Below, one piece after another: positions 10,184 to 18,343 of a stretch of DNA of 64,000 nucleotides. This DNA comes from Saprospiraceae bacterium. GTDB taxonomy: Bacteria; Bacteroidota; Bacteroidia; Chitinophagales; Saprospiraceae. Numbering within the stretch: position 1 is the first letter of the stretch; every line of letters starts with the position of its first letter. A model generated the notes under the pieces. The model saw only the letters and a list, made by a program, of their open reading frames with translations, was not told the origin of the DNA and made no database searches. The position numbers and the translations under genes are program-made. The stretch spans positions 532,501 to 596,500 of the forward strand of contig JADJYQ010000001.1 in NCBI GenBank assembly GCA_016719615.1, written 5' to 3'.

Positions 10184-11063
10184 TTTTGCCTCTTGACTCT
10201 TGTATCCCATGTCCCGTAGGGACAAAATATCGGTAGCAAAAATGTAAAACGAATCACAGCGTGCCGCAGGTACGCTACCATATCTTAGGTAGTAAAAATA
10301 TAATGATAGACGGGTTACAGAATTTTCAAAAAGACCAACATCAAACTCATTTTGGTATGTTTGAAAAAATAAAAAAAAAAATAATTTTTTTAGAAGTTAA
10401 AAAAAGTGGTAAATTAGGGGTGTCCGTTTGGATGGGTTAAACTCTTGTCGATTGAAGATTAGGCAAAGGAAATTTATCAACAAAAATGTGTGGTCCCTCG
10501 AATCACTACTCGATAGAACTTATTTTAGGAAATTCTGCAAAATATTTGATAATCTTTCATCTTGACATAATGGTCACCTCACCTCCAACTCCTCTCCACT
10601 ATGCGGAGAGGAGAGCGGATCGTACTTCCTTTAAAATTATTCCTATTTTATCATACAGCAGCTCTGCGTATCCCGCTTTCATAAGCCAACTTGGTAATAA
10701 AATATTTTTTCAAAGCGGGATACGCTGTGGCGATAGGAAAACTCCGTTTTCCAGACGGATGATTAATTGTAGTAATATTTTTTTTTCCGCTCGCGATCGG
10801 TGTACAAACAAACAACATCTATCAAAGATTTTTTTGACTGCAGCGGGATTTACAGAATAAACGCATTCCCAAAATTGGAAAGAGATTCATGATGAAAAAT
10901 TCTAAAAATCCTGATTCAGACAAATGGGAATTGGGAGAAGACTGAAGGTCAAAGGCTAAAGTCAGAGGATTTTGTTTATGAATTAAACAAACTTAACTCA
11001 TCAGAACCATTCTGAAAATTCTTTAATTGAGTAAATTCTGATTCAGACAAGTGGTTATTGTTC
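10184..11063 (+). repeat. hairpin-rich dispersed repeat, copy B
   Basis: Same orientation as copy A. It contains the tcccatgtcccgtagggaca phrase, an extra unit of about 55 bases ending in taggtagtaaaaat, then the main block from about 10498. Hairpins: CTCCTCTCC/GGAGAGGAG (10589-10613), a 14-base stem GCGTATCCCGCTTT/AAAGCGGGATACGC (10666-10725), and GGAAAAC/GTTTTCC shortly after. The large stem is two base pairs longer than in copy A although the flanking bases differ, which suggests the structure rather than the sequence is kept. A 124-codon frame across it is an artefact of the repeat. Confidence 0.65.
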
Positions 11064-11274
11064 AAGAGCGTATGAACACTTAATTGAGTATATTCACTTC
11101 AAATTTCTCAAACAGGGGGTACTTGTTGAGCTCAAGGGTTCAGAATTCCATTTCTATGTTTTTGTCGAATAAATCTCTAATTTCGTCGTAGATTGTATTT
11201 GATTTGGAATTTTGAGCTCCCCGGTTTTGTTGATTTGGGATTCGATTTATTGTTAACACTTTCAAATTTTATTT

Positions 11275-12117
11275 ATGAATCATGCAGTAAGAGAAAAAAC
11301 ATTTAAAGCCGTTTCCGGTTGGTGGATATTGGTCGTCGTATTGTTGTTGCCTTATATCGTGTTTATGAGCCAGCAGATTATTTTATATGTAATCGGAGGT
11401 ATTATTTGGTTATTGTTGATATCAGGTTTTATTGTGATCAACCCCAATAGTTCGCGGGTTTTGACCTTATTTGGAAAATATGTTGGAACCATTCGTGAAG
11501 ATGGTTTTTTCTGGGCTAATCCGTTTTTTATAAAACGGGATTTATCACTGCGTGCCCGAAATTTTGAAAGTGAACGATTGAAAGTCAATGATAAACGTGG
11601 AAATCCGATTCAGATTGGGGTTGTTTTGGTTTGGAAGGTCCAGGATACTTTCAGAGCACAATTTGAGGTCGAGGATTTTATTCATTATGTAAAAGTGCAA
11701 ACGGATGCTGCAGTAAGAAAACTGGCCGGTAGTTTTGCATATGACCATGTGGATGATCATGACGAAATCACCTTGCGTTCATCTGAGTTGGAGGTGAACA
11801 GGGTGCTGGAAGCAGAATTGCAGGAACGATTATCTTTTGCGGGCATTGAAGTTCTGGAATCGCGTATCGGTTATCTTGCTTATGCCAACGAAATTGCAGC
11901 AGCTATGCTAAAGCGCCAACAGGCGGAAGCGATCGTATCTGCAAGATTTAAAATTGTAGAAGGTGCCATTGGTATGGTGGAAGGCGCATTGAAACAACTC
12001 GAGCAGAAGGGCATCGTCCAATTGGACTCGCACGAAAAAGCAAAATTGGTGAGTAACCTGATGGTCGTCTTGTGCTCGGAGAAGGAGACAACACCGGTGG
12101 TGGAGGCGTCTGCGTAG
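11275..12117 (+). CDS. SPFH/Band 7 domain membrane protein
   Basis: A 280-residue protein with two closely spaced hydrophobic segments (residues about 14-33 and 36-53) forming an N-terminal membrane anchor, followed by an SPFH domain: VINPNSSRVLTLFGKYVGTI, LRARNFESERLKVNDKRGNP, then VQTDAAVRKLAGSFAYD and a helical EAELQERLSFAGIEVLESRI stretch with an alanine/glutamine-rich end (AAAMLKRQQAEAIVSAR). SPFH proteins of this type form membrane-associated oligomers linked to lipid microdomains or protease control. No protease (NfeD or HflC type) is adjacent. About 210 bases before the start hold no gene and no clear promoter. Confidence 0.82.
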   Translation: MNHAVREKTFKAVSGWWILVVVLLLPYIVFMSQQIILYVIGGIIWLLLISGFIVINPNSSRVLTLFGKYVGTIREDGFFWANPFFIKRDLSLRARNFESERLKVNDKRGNPIQIGVVLVWKVQDTFRAQFEVEDFIHYVKVQTDAAVRKLAGSFAYDHVDDHDEITLRSSELEVNRVLEAELQERLSFAGIEVLESRIGYLAYANEIAAAMLKRQQAEAIVSARFKIVEGAIGMVEGALKQLEQKGIVQLDSHEKAKLVSNLMVVLCSEKETTPVVEASA

Positions 12118-12240
12118 GGAATGTTAGATCAAACCTAAGATCTGCGATCATTGCACAAGGTATGATCTCTGTCAATAAGGATCCAAGAGCCAGACCCATG
12201 GATATTTAGTCTCCTGCAGCATAGGCTGCTTTTGAAAGGA
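12118..12240 (-). pseudogene. remnant of polymorphic-toxin-like pre-tip region
   Basis: Read on the minus strand, one frame gives KAAYAAGD, a TAA stop, then ISMGLALGSLLTEIIPCAMIADL. The last ten residues (IPCAMIADL region) are the same as those encoded immediately before and at the start of the gene at 12968-13372. At DNA level 12137-12163 and 13358-13384 share 26 of 27 bases. The remnant therefore looks like the older copy of a gene whose end has been moved or replaced, now broken by a stop. The parent family is not identified; pre-tip regions of Rhs-like toxins are one possibility. Confidence 0.45.
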
Positions 12241-12356
12241 CTTTTCAAAATTAGACTTAATAGTATGAGAACTCTAAATAAAGTGGAATTCACAAAATAA
12301 ATGTTTTTTTTGAATGATTGGAAGGGATCTAATTCATATTAGTTTATCAGAATCAT

Positions 12357-12971
12357 TTAGTGGATCGAATATAAATATTTAAATTGTAATTTGTTTACAT
12401 AATTTTCATTACTCTGCAATGGATAAGTTGATTGAATTATTTTATCGACCATTTCATTTGAAACATATAAACCTATTGATGAACCATTATATTGACTTGC
12501 TTCAATACAAATTTTTTTACCTTCCTCATTATAAAGAATAATCAATTGACAAGTGTTCGAATTCAATTCAAAACGATCTTCGCATTCCAACAATTTTTTA
12601 TTAAAAATTTCGCGTATAATTAAATAATCGAAAATTTCATTTATTGGCTTTGAGTAAATTTCAATATTTATAATTTTGAAATCAGCTGGAATTTCATGAG
12701 CGTTCAATTGATTATATTCTTTATCAATTGAAACACATAGTTGTTGTGTTTCGAGTTCTGGCTTTGTGTTTATATGTATGGTTTTAAATACAATTTTATC
12801 GCCATTATCTAAGAGTAATTTAACTGATGAAGGGCTGAAAGAATATATTACTTGATTATTATGTTTGCTTTCATATTCATTTAATGTAAAAGACACTATT
12901 TTAGAATTAATTAATGATTGCAAAATTTGTTTTTCATGCGAATCAAAATCCTGAATAAGAGTTATTTTCAT
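12357..12971 (-). CDS. hypothetical protein, possible immunity partner
   Basis: A 204-residue acidic, soluble-looking protein without signal peptide or membrane segment. No family is recognised. Its ATG overlaps the stop of the upstream gene at 12968 by four bases (ATGA), so the two are translationally coupled. The local base composition is clearly more AT-rich than neighbouring housekeeping genes, a sign of acquired DNA. The order small toxin-like tip, then soluble acidic protein, is the usual toxin/immunity order, and this is the only ground for the immunity suggestion. Confidence 0.4.
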   Translation of the reverse strand: MKITLIQDFDSHEKQILQSLINSKIVSFTLNEYESKHNNQVIYSFSPSSVKLLLDNGDKIVFKTIHINTKPELETQQLCVSIDKEYNQLNAHEIPADFKIINIEIYSKPINEIFDYLIIREIFNKKLLECEDRFELNSNTCQLIILYNEEGKKICIEASQYNGSSIGLYVSNEMVDKIIQSTYPLQSNENYVNKLQFKYLYSIH

Positions 12972-13372
12972 ATTTGAATTCTTATTTTAAATGAAATTCC
13001 ATTGACTATTATTTCAATCGCAGGACTATTAAAAGAACTATCCATTGGATAGTATTTAATAATAACACCTGGAATATTATCAATCATTTTACCCCAACTG
13101 AAATCCTTCCAATTTTTACCAAATTTTAATGCCAATTTATTCAAGAGATCATCAATCGAATTATTTCCTAGTATTACTCTGAATTGTTTTGTAGCACCAG
13201 ATTTAATCCATTCCAAAGCATCCACCAATTTCAACTCGTCTATCGTCTCAAAAATAGCATTAAAAAGGGAATTGTTGTTGGTCAAAAATGTTTTTAATTC
13301 ACTTAGGGATTTATAAGTCTTGAATAGGGAGTTTCCGAGAGAGGCCGCAGTAATGCCAAGATCTGCGATCAT
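12968..13372 (-). CDS. hypothetical protein, possible detached toxin C-terminal tip
   Basis: A 134-residue protein starting MIADLGITAASLG. The first residues lie inside a 27-base sequence repeated at 12137-12163, where the same peptide continues a longer reading frame upstream. This suggests the present gene is the 3' end of a larger protein gene that was cut off and now starts at an internal methionine. Upstream, the frame stays open for only a few codons before a stop. The rest is helical (residues 15-60) then mixed (FRVILGNNSIDDLLNKLALKF, GVIIKYYPMDSS). No catalytic motif is recognised. Whether it is expressed is uncertain. Confidence 0.4.
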   Translation of the reverse strand: MIADLGITAASLGNSLFKTYKSLSELKTFLTNNNSLFNAIFETIDELKLVDALEWIKSGATKQFRVILGNNSIDDLLNKLALKFGKNWKDFSWGKMIDNIPGVIIKYYPMDSSFNSPAIEIIVNGISFKIRIQI

Positions 13373-13526
13373 CGCACAAGGTATTCGCGTGCTATAATAT
13401 TAAATGCGATATTTATTTGCAAAAAAAAGTCTAATATGTGACCATTGTGTTATTCTTAAATTGAACAGAATTAATTAGTAGCTATTTACTTATAGCTTAA
13501 CTTTATTTAGATGCTAGCTTTTTATC

Positions 13527-13566
13527 AATTGACATTTAGCTACAGAACTTTTGTAATTTTGCCGAA
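13527..13566 (+). promoter_or_regulatory. candidate Bacteroidota promoter for uvrC (possibly leaderless)
   Basis: TTGAC begins at about 13529 and a TAnnTTTG match, TAATTTTG, spans 13554-13561, ending four bases before the uvrC ATG. Transcription would then begin at or next to the start codon. The spacing between the two boxes is about 22 bases, slightly wider than usual. No purine-rich ribosome-binding site is seen, which fits a leaderless message. Confidence 0.3.
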
Positions 13567-15404
13567 TGACCTATGAAGAATTCACGAAAATAGCCGAAGG
13601 CATCCCAAGGGATCCGGGTGTCTATAAATTTATAGGACAACGCGAAGAAATCTTATACGTAGGTAAGGCCAAAAGTCTGAGAAACAGACTGGGATCTTAT
13701 TTTGGCGATAAAAAATATTTGGCGGCTAAAACTAAAGCTCTGGTTCGCAATGCGCTGAAAATTGAGTACACGCTTACAGAGAATGAACAGGATGCCTTCC
13801 TGTTGGAAAATTCACTGATCAAAACCCATCAGCCCAAGTATAATGTCATGCTTAAGGATGGGAAGACCTATGCTTATATCTGTATTAAAAAGGAGGCTTT
13901 TCCGAGAGTGTTTTTTACCCGAAGGGTGATCAAAGATGGTTCCACTTACTTTGGTCCTTATGCATCCAAATACAAAGCAGAAATCATCATGGAGCTTGTC
14001 AAAAAGTTGTTCCCTTTGAGAACTTGTGCTTTGAATCTGGCACCGGAGCTCATCGCAAAAGGCAAATACAAGGTATGTCTTGAATATCACATTAAAAATT
14101 GTATGGGTCCTTGCCAGCAATTTGAAAGCCAGGAATCTTACGATCAGAAAATTCAACAGATTAAAAATATACTCAAAGGGCAACTAACAGTCGTTAGGAA
14201 GTTTTTGGTGGAGCAAATGGAGTTGTTTGCCCAAAACATGGAATTTGAGAAGGCGCATGAAAGTAAATTACAATTGACCGCATTTGAGGACTATCAGGGC
14301 AAATCGACAGTGGTGAGCACCAGCATCCGCGATGTCGATGTGTTTTCGATTGCTTCAACGGAGACCGAAGCATACATCCATTTTATGAAGGTCATTGATG
14401 GTGCGGTCATACATACCTATACTATGGAAGCAGCTAAAAATTGCGATGAAGATGAAACCCAGATCTTATCTCTGGCTATTCCGCGCATTCGCGAAAAATT
14501 CGATAGCATCGCTCCGGAAATTGTCGTTCCGTTTAATGTAGTTCTGGATGATTTAAGTTTGCAGGTAGTCGTTCCTAAACTCGGGGATAAGAAAAAGCTG
14601 CTGGACCTTTCCAACAACAATATCGAATACTACAAACTTCAAAAACGCAAAGAACAGATCAATAAAACAGGTAAATTGACCCATGCCGAGCGCATCCTAC
14701 ATACTTTAAAAGAAGATCTGAATATGGAGCATATTCCTGTTCACATCGAATGTTTCGACAATTCAAATATTCAGGGAACCAATCCGGTCGCATCCTGTGT
14801 GGTGTTTAAAAATGCAAGGCCTAGTAATAAGGATTACCGCCATTTTAATATCAAGACCGTTGTGGGCCCGGATGACTTTGCTTCCATGGAAGAAGTGGTA
14901 TACCGTCGATATAGAAGAATGTTGGATGAAAATCTGGCGCTCCCTCAATTGGTGGTTATCGATGGTGGAAAGGGGCAACTGTCGGCTGCTATGAATTCTA
15001 TTGAAAAACTGGGATTGGAAAAACGCCTGACCGTTATTGGGATCGCCAAGAGGCTCGAAGAAATTTATTTTCCTAATGATTCAATTCCACTTCACATCAA
15101 CAAGAAATCTGAATCTCTCAAGCTGATCCAGCAGCTGAGAAACGAGGCGCATCGTTTTGGACTCAACTTTCATCGCAACCAACGCTCGCGCAAATTTATA
15201 CAATCCGAATTGGCAAAAATCAAAGGTGTCGGTGAAAAGACCATCACTAAACTGATCAAACAATTTGGTTCGGTGGAGCAAATCAAAAAGGCCGCACCGG
15301 ACGATATAACTTCACTGGTAGGAAAAGATATTTGCGACCGGATTCGTTCATACTTTGACATGGAATCAGATGCAAACCCAAAAATAGATGAAAATGAAAA
15401 CTAA
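13566..15404 (+). CDS. uvrC: UvrABC excinuclease subunit C
   Basis: A 612-residue protein with full UvrC architecture. An N-terminal GIY-YIG nuclease domain (GVYKF ... LYVGKAKSLRNRL, residues about 18-45) makes the 3' incision. A Cys-containing linker is followed by a UVR motif near residues 205-235 that contacts UvrB. The RNase H-like nuclease that makes the 5' incision begins at about 395 (IECFDNSNIQGTNPVAS, with VVIDGGKGQL further on), and a tandem helix-hairpin-helix closes the protein (KIKGVGEKTITKLIKQFGS). Length is normal for the family. The stop lies 17 bases inside galE, so the two are co-transcribed although functionally unrelated. Confidence 0.96.
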   Translation: MTYEEFTKIAEGIPRDPGVYKFIGQREEILYVGKAKSLRNRLGSYFGDKKYLAAKTKALVRNALKIEYTLTENEQDAFLLENSLIKTHQPKYNVMLKDGKTYAYICIKKEAFPRVFFTRRVIKDGSTYFGPYASKYKAEIIMELVKKLFPLRTCALNLAPELIAKGKYKVCLEYHIKNCMGPCQQFESQESYDQKIQQIKNILKGQLTVVRKFLVEQMELFAQNMEFEKAHESKLQLTAFEDYQGKSTVVSTSIRDVDVFSIASTETEAYIHFMKVIDGAVIHTYTMEAAKNCDEDETQILSLAIPRIREKFDSIAPEIVVPFNVVLDDLSLQVVVPKLGDKKKLLDLSNNNIEYYKLQKRKEQINKTGKLTHAERILHTLKEDLNMEHIPVHIECFDNSNIQGTNPVASCVVFKNARPSNKDYRHFNIKTVVGPDDFASMEEVVYRRYRRMLDENLALPQLVVIDGGKGQLSAAMNSIEKLGLEKRLTVIGIAKRLEEIYFPNDSIPLHINKKSESLKLIQQLRNEAHRFGLNFHRNQRSRKFIQSELAKIKGVGEKTITKLIKQFGSVEQIKKAAPDDITSLVGKDICDRIRSYFDMESDANPKIDENEN

Positions 15405-16410
15405 AATAGCGGTAACTGGGGCTTGCGGATATATCGGAAGTCACACGATCGTCGATCTATTGCAGAATGGGTATGATGTGATTTGTCTGGATTCCCTGGT
15501 CAATTCAAATGAGAGAGTACTGCTTGGGGTTGAAAAAATTACCAGACAAAAAATCTCCAATACAAAAATAGATTTAGCAGATCCTTTGTCCTGGAAATTT
15601 CTTGCTGAAGAATTTCAGGATATAAGTGGTGTAATTCATTTCGCCGCACTCAAAGCTGTTGGAGAATCTGTCCAACAACCGCTGCGTTATTACGATAACA
15701 ATTTAAATGCATTGCTAAATGTGTTTAAATGGATGGATGCAGTAAGAATTCCAAATCTCATTTTTTCTTCATCCTGCACAGTGTATGGAGATCAATGCAG
15801 TTTGCCGGTCAAAGAAACGCAAGCATTTGGTATTTCACCATCACCCTATGGAAAGACCAAACAAATGGGCGAATGGATGATGATGGATTTTTTATCTGCA
15901 TCACATAAACAGGGAATCAGTCTTCGATATTTTAATCCGGCCGGTGCTCACGAATCGGCATTGATAGGTGAGGATCCCAGAAATCCGGCCTTAAATCTGG
16001 TTCCGGTCATCACCGAAACAGCCATCGGTAAGCGGGAATCTCTTACCGTCTTTGGAAATGATTATCCTACTCGCGATGGTTCGTGTATCCGCGATTATGT
16101 TCATATCATGGATCTTGCCAGAGCACACACTCTCGCTTTGGAATATTTACTCTATGATAAAATGTCAATTTCATTCGATGCTTATAATCTTGGAATAGGG
16201 CAGGGCATCTCCGTTCTCGAGATGATACATGCATTCGAAGAGACAACCGGCCAAAAATTAAATTATCAAATCGGGCCGCGCAGACCCGGCGACATCCCTG
16301 AAATATGGGCCGATGCAAGCAAAGCTGAAAAACAACTTCAATGGAAACCTGAGCATGGCGTTGAAGAAATCATGCGCAGCGCATGGGAATGGGAGCGGAG
16401 GAGGAATTAG
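15388..16410 (+). CDS. galE: UDP-glucose 4-epimerase
   Basis: A 340-residue short-chain dehydrogenase/reductase of the extended type. It has the NAD-binding glycine motif near the N-terminus (VTGACGYIGSHT), the SSSCTVYG segment and catalytic YGKTK (Tyr-x3-Lys) at about residue 150, and the substrate-binding RYFNPAGAH, RDGSCIRDYVHI and RRPGDIPEIWAD motifs. It interconverts UDP-glucose and UDP-galactose for envelope polysaccharides. The start overlaps uvrC by 17 bases; an alternative ATG two codons later (15394) is equally good. It is followed after 44 bases by an IS element, which may now separate it from its original downstream neighbour. Confidence 0.93.
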   Translation: MKMKTKIAVTGACGYIGSHTIVDLLQNGYDVICLDSLVNSNERVLLGVEKITRQKISNTKIDLADPLSWKFLAEEFQDISGVIHFAALKAVGESVQQPLRYYDNNLNALLNVFKWMDAVRIPNLIFSSSCTVYGDQCSLPVKETQAFGISPSPYGKTKQMGEWMMMDFLSASHKQGISLRYFNPAGAHESALIGEDPRNPALNLVPVITETAIGKRESLTVFGNDYPTRDGSCIRDYVHIMDLARAHTLALEYLLYDKMSISFDAYNLGIGQGISVLEMIHAFEETTGQKLNYQIGPRRPGDIPEIWADASKAEKQLQWKPEHGVEEIMRSAWEWERRRN

Positions 16411-16463
16411 TTGATAGATTATCGATGATGGATGATGGATTATGGATCGAAACTTGTCAATGC

Positions 16464-17408
16464 CTAAATAGGGTTGACCGTTTTGTGTAACTTTTTACTC
16501 GAATTATTTGCAGAGAATACATCAAGATTCTGAGGTGTTTTTTGCTCAAAATATATGGGGTTCGATACCCCATATATTTTGTTATTTGCATCAAATGACT
16601 CTTTCATCCTCGGTGTTTTTTGCAATTGTAAAGTTATATCCAAATTTTCAAATTCAACAGGACTTAATCTTTGTAACTCTTTATGAGGTTTTTCTAAGTT
16701 ATAAAGTTGTACACTTCGGTCAACCTCTATAGTCAATTGATGATAATTTTTAATATCCCTGTGTATCAAATAGTTATTCTTTATGATTCCATTAATCCTT
16801 TCAGCTTTACCATTTTCCCAAGCATATTCACACATACTGTTTCTGATTTCATATTTTGCGGTAAGCTCTAAAAAGGATTTTGCATAGTATTGTCCACCAC
16901 CATCGGAATGGAATATTAATTCGCTCATCTTTTGTTTGGCTCGCAACTTTATAGCCATTTTTAAGGCTGGCATTGTGGTACAAATGGTCGTTAAATTATC
17001 CGACACGTTATGCCCAACAATTCGTCTAGAATAAGCATCAAGGATAAAAGTTAAATAATAAAACCTATTGTTTAATTCAAAATAGGTTATGTCGCTTTGC
17101 CAGACTTGATCAACTCGATTGATTTGGAGATCTATAAGCAAATTGTCAAATCGTATAACCCCTGTGTTGTCTGTTGTTCTTGGCCTAAATACTTTCTTAA
17201 GGGACATCAAACTATTTTCTTTACAAAAGGCTTCAAAACGGTCCCTGCCCATGGATTCTGGCCGAATTTTATAAAACAGATCACGCACTCCCATCGTAGG
17301 GTGATCTTCACGAATTTGGTGTATGAGCCACAGAAGTTGTGCTTCTATTTCTAGATCCTGGTGATTCCTTTCTATTCTTTGATGAACAGATTGTTTGCTG
17401 ATATTCAT
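16464..17408 (-). CDS. IS3-family transposase OrfB (DDE integrase domain)
   Basis: The ATG at 17408 gives a 314-residue protein in the typical OrfB form: an HTH_21-like N-terminus (NISKQSVHQRIERN), then an rve integrase core with the catalytic Asp in VWQSDITYFE, the second Asp in LIFHSDGGGQYY and the Glu in ENGKAERINGIIKNNY. The frame is open further upstream to a TTG at 17501 and so overlaps orfA. Relative to orfA it lies in the +1 frame, not in the -1 frame usual for the family; an A8 run at the overlap could support slippage into an OrfAB fusion. Confidence 0.88.
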   Translation of the reverse strand: MNISKQSVHQRIERNHQDLEIEAQLLWLIHQIREDHPTMGVRDLFYKIRPESMGRDRFEAFCKENSLMSLKKVFRPRTTDNTGVIRFDNLLIDLQINRVDQVWQSDITYFELNNRFYYLTFILDAYSRRIVGHNVSDNLTTICTTMPALKMAIKLRAKQKMSELIFHSDGGGQYYAKSFLELTAKYEIRNSMCEYAWENGKAERINGIIKNNYLIHRDIKNYHQLTIEVDRSVQLYNLEKPHKELQRLSPVEFENLDITLQLQKTPRMKESFDANNKIYGVSNPIYFEQKTPQNLDVFSANNSSKKLHKTVNPI

Positions 17409-17421
17409 TACTCTGTACAAC

Positions 17422-17850
17422 TTATTTAATGAGAATGGATATCGCTTTCGCTCCTGTCTGAAGTAGCAGATTGTGCTGAAGAATATTTTTTTTAATATCA
17501 ATCTTGTATGCTTCTTCTGCTAATTCAATCATCTTAGTTTGAAAGTCAATTAGGATCTGTTTTTGACCAATTACTCGTTCCAATTCTGCAACTTTTTGCT
17601 TAAGTTCTATTATTTTTTTAGTGTCGGAATTTGTTTCAACAATCATGCGAATTTGGCTTTTAGCTGCACCAAATTTACTCATCCATTTGTATACATTGGT
17701 AGGGCTAACCTCGTATTCCTTACAAATTTCACTGACTTTGCTCCTACCTTGCTCTATCTCGAGAACCTTCGATCGTTTGAAACTTTCTGAAAAATGCCTC
17801 GCCATACGCTGCTCAATGCTCATTTTAAATTGCCTTCTAATTGTTGCCAT
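17422..17850 (-). CDS. IS3-family transposase OrfA (DNA-binding)
   Basis: A 142-residue protein with a helix-turn-helix at about residues 25-60 (VLEIEQGRSKVSEICKEYEV, then SPTNVYKWMSKFG) and a leucine-zipper-like helix (ELKQKVAELERVIGQKQILI), both normal for OrfA. After EEAYKIDIKKN the sequence becomes unlike the family (LQHNLLLQTGAKAISILIK). Another frame just past the A8 run continues as SSAQSATSDRSESDIHSH, which fits a normal Ser-rich OrfA end. A length change in the A run, or slippage there, therefore seems to have altered the C-terminus. Confidence 0.82.
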   Translation of the reverse strand: MATIRRQFKMSIEQRMARHFSESFKRSKVLEIEQGRSKVSEICKEYEVSPTNVYKWMSKFGAAKSQIRMIVETNSDTKKIIELKQKVAELERVIGQKQILIDFQTKMIELAEEAYKIDIKKNILQHNLLLQTGAKAISILIK

Positions 17851-17922
17851 TTTTATGTTTTTTAATGATAAAATATGGTCAACCTATATCAGGCACTGAC
17901 AGTTATTAGTTTTTATTAATGA

Positions 17923-18300
17923 ACTAACAAACGTTCGTATGTTAATTATGGAAACTGAAAATATAAAATTCTTAAATCCAGAATAATTCTGAAAATTCTT
18001 TAATTCTGTAAATTCTGCTTCTGACGATGAGGAAGTTGACTTGTTCCAGTTTAAGTGTTATCGTCGATTCATCATCCGTCTGGAAAACGGAGTTTTCCTA
18101 TCACCCGAGCGGAGTCAAAGACTACGCTCAGCTGCTTATTTTCTGAAAAGAGAAAGGATTATTTATAAATACGCATCAATGCTCTCCTCTCCGCATAGTG
18201 GAGAGGAGTTGGAGGTGAGGTGAACACTATTTTAATTGAATCGCTGATTCATCATCCGTCTGGAAAACGGAGTTTTCCTATCATTCGAGCGGAGTCAGAG
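17923..18300 (-). repeat. hairpin-rich dispersed repeat, copy C (inverted, shorter)
   Basis: In reverse orientation to copies A and B. It holds the aattctgaaaattctttaat phrase (near 17983), the GGAAAAC/GTTTTCC hairpin twice (within 18069-18105 and 18250-18285) and CTCCTCTCC/GGAGAGGAG at 18184-18208. The large CCCGC stem of A and B is missing. Copy C abuts the right end of the IS element and starts with the 16-base motif ACTAACAAACGTTCGT at 17923-17938. Further CTCAGCA repeats follow up to the hemW stop. No gene is seen in this gap. Confidence 0.55.
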
Positions 18301-18343
18301 ACTACGCTCAGCACTGTTGCCTAGCTCAGCACTTTTGTCACAC

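Larger units (their letters stand above)
16455..17901 (-). mobile_element. IS3-family insertion sequence, complete
   Basis: The element is 1447 bases long and bounded by imperfect inverted repeats: left end TGTCAATGCCTAAATAGGG, right end (reverse complement) TGTCAGTGCCTGATATAGG, both continuing into TTGACC. It encodes OrfA and OrfB on the minus strand. No matching short target duplication is visible (ACT on the left, GTT on the right), so either the ends have changed since insertion or a later rearrangement removed one side. It lies between galE and repeat copy C. Confidence 0.85.

Noticed and set aside
10486..10860. A 124-codon open frame on the plus strand
   Set aside because: It lies entirely inside repeat copy B, crosses the three hairpins, and is broken in copy A by small length changes, so it is not under coding selection.
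11948..12199. An 83-codon minus-strand frame starting MGLALGSLLTEI
   Set aside because: Its first 20 residues are the decayed toxin-like remnant, after which it runs antisense into the SPFH gene; it is treated as pseudogene sequence only.
16411..16454. GATGGATGATGGAT repeats directly before the IS left end as a possible target-site signal
   Set aside because: No equivalent is found at the right end, so no link to the insertion can be supported.
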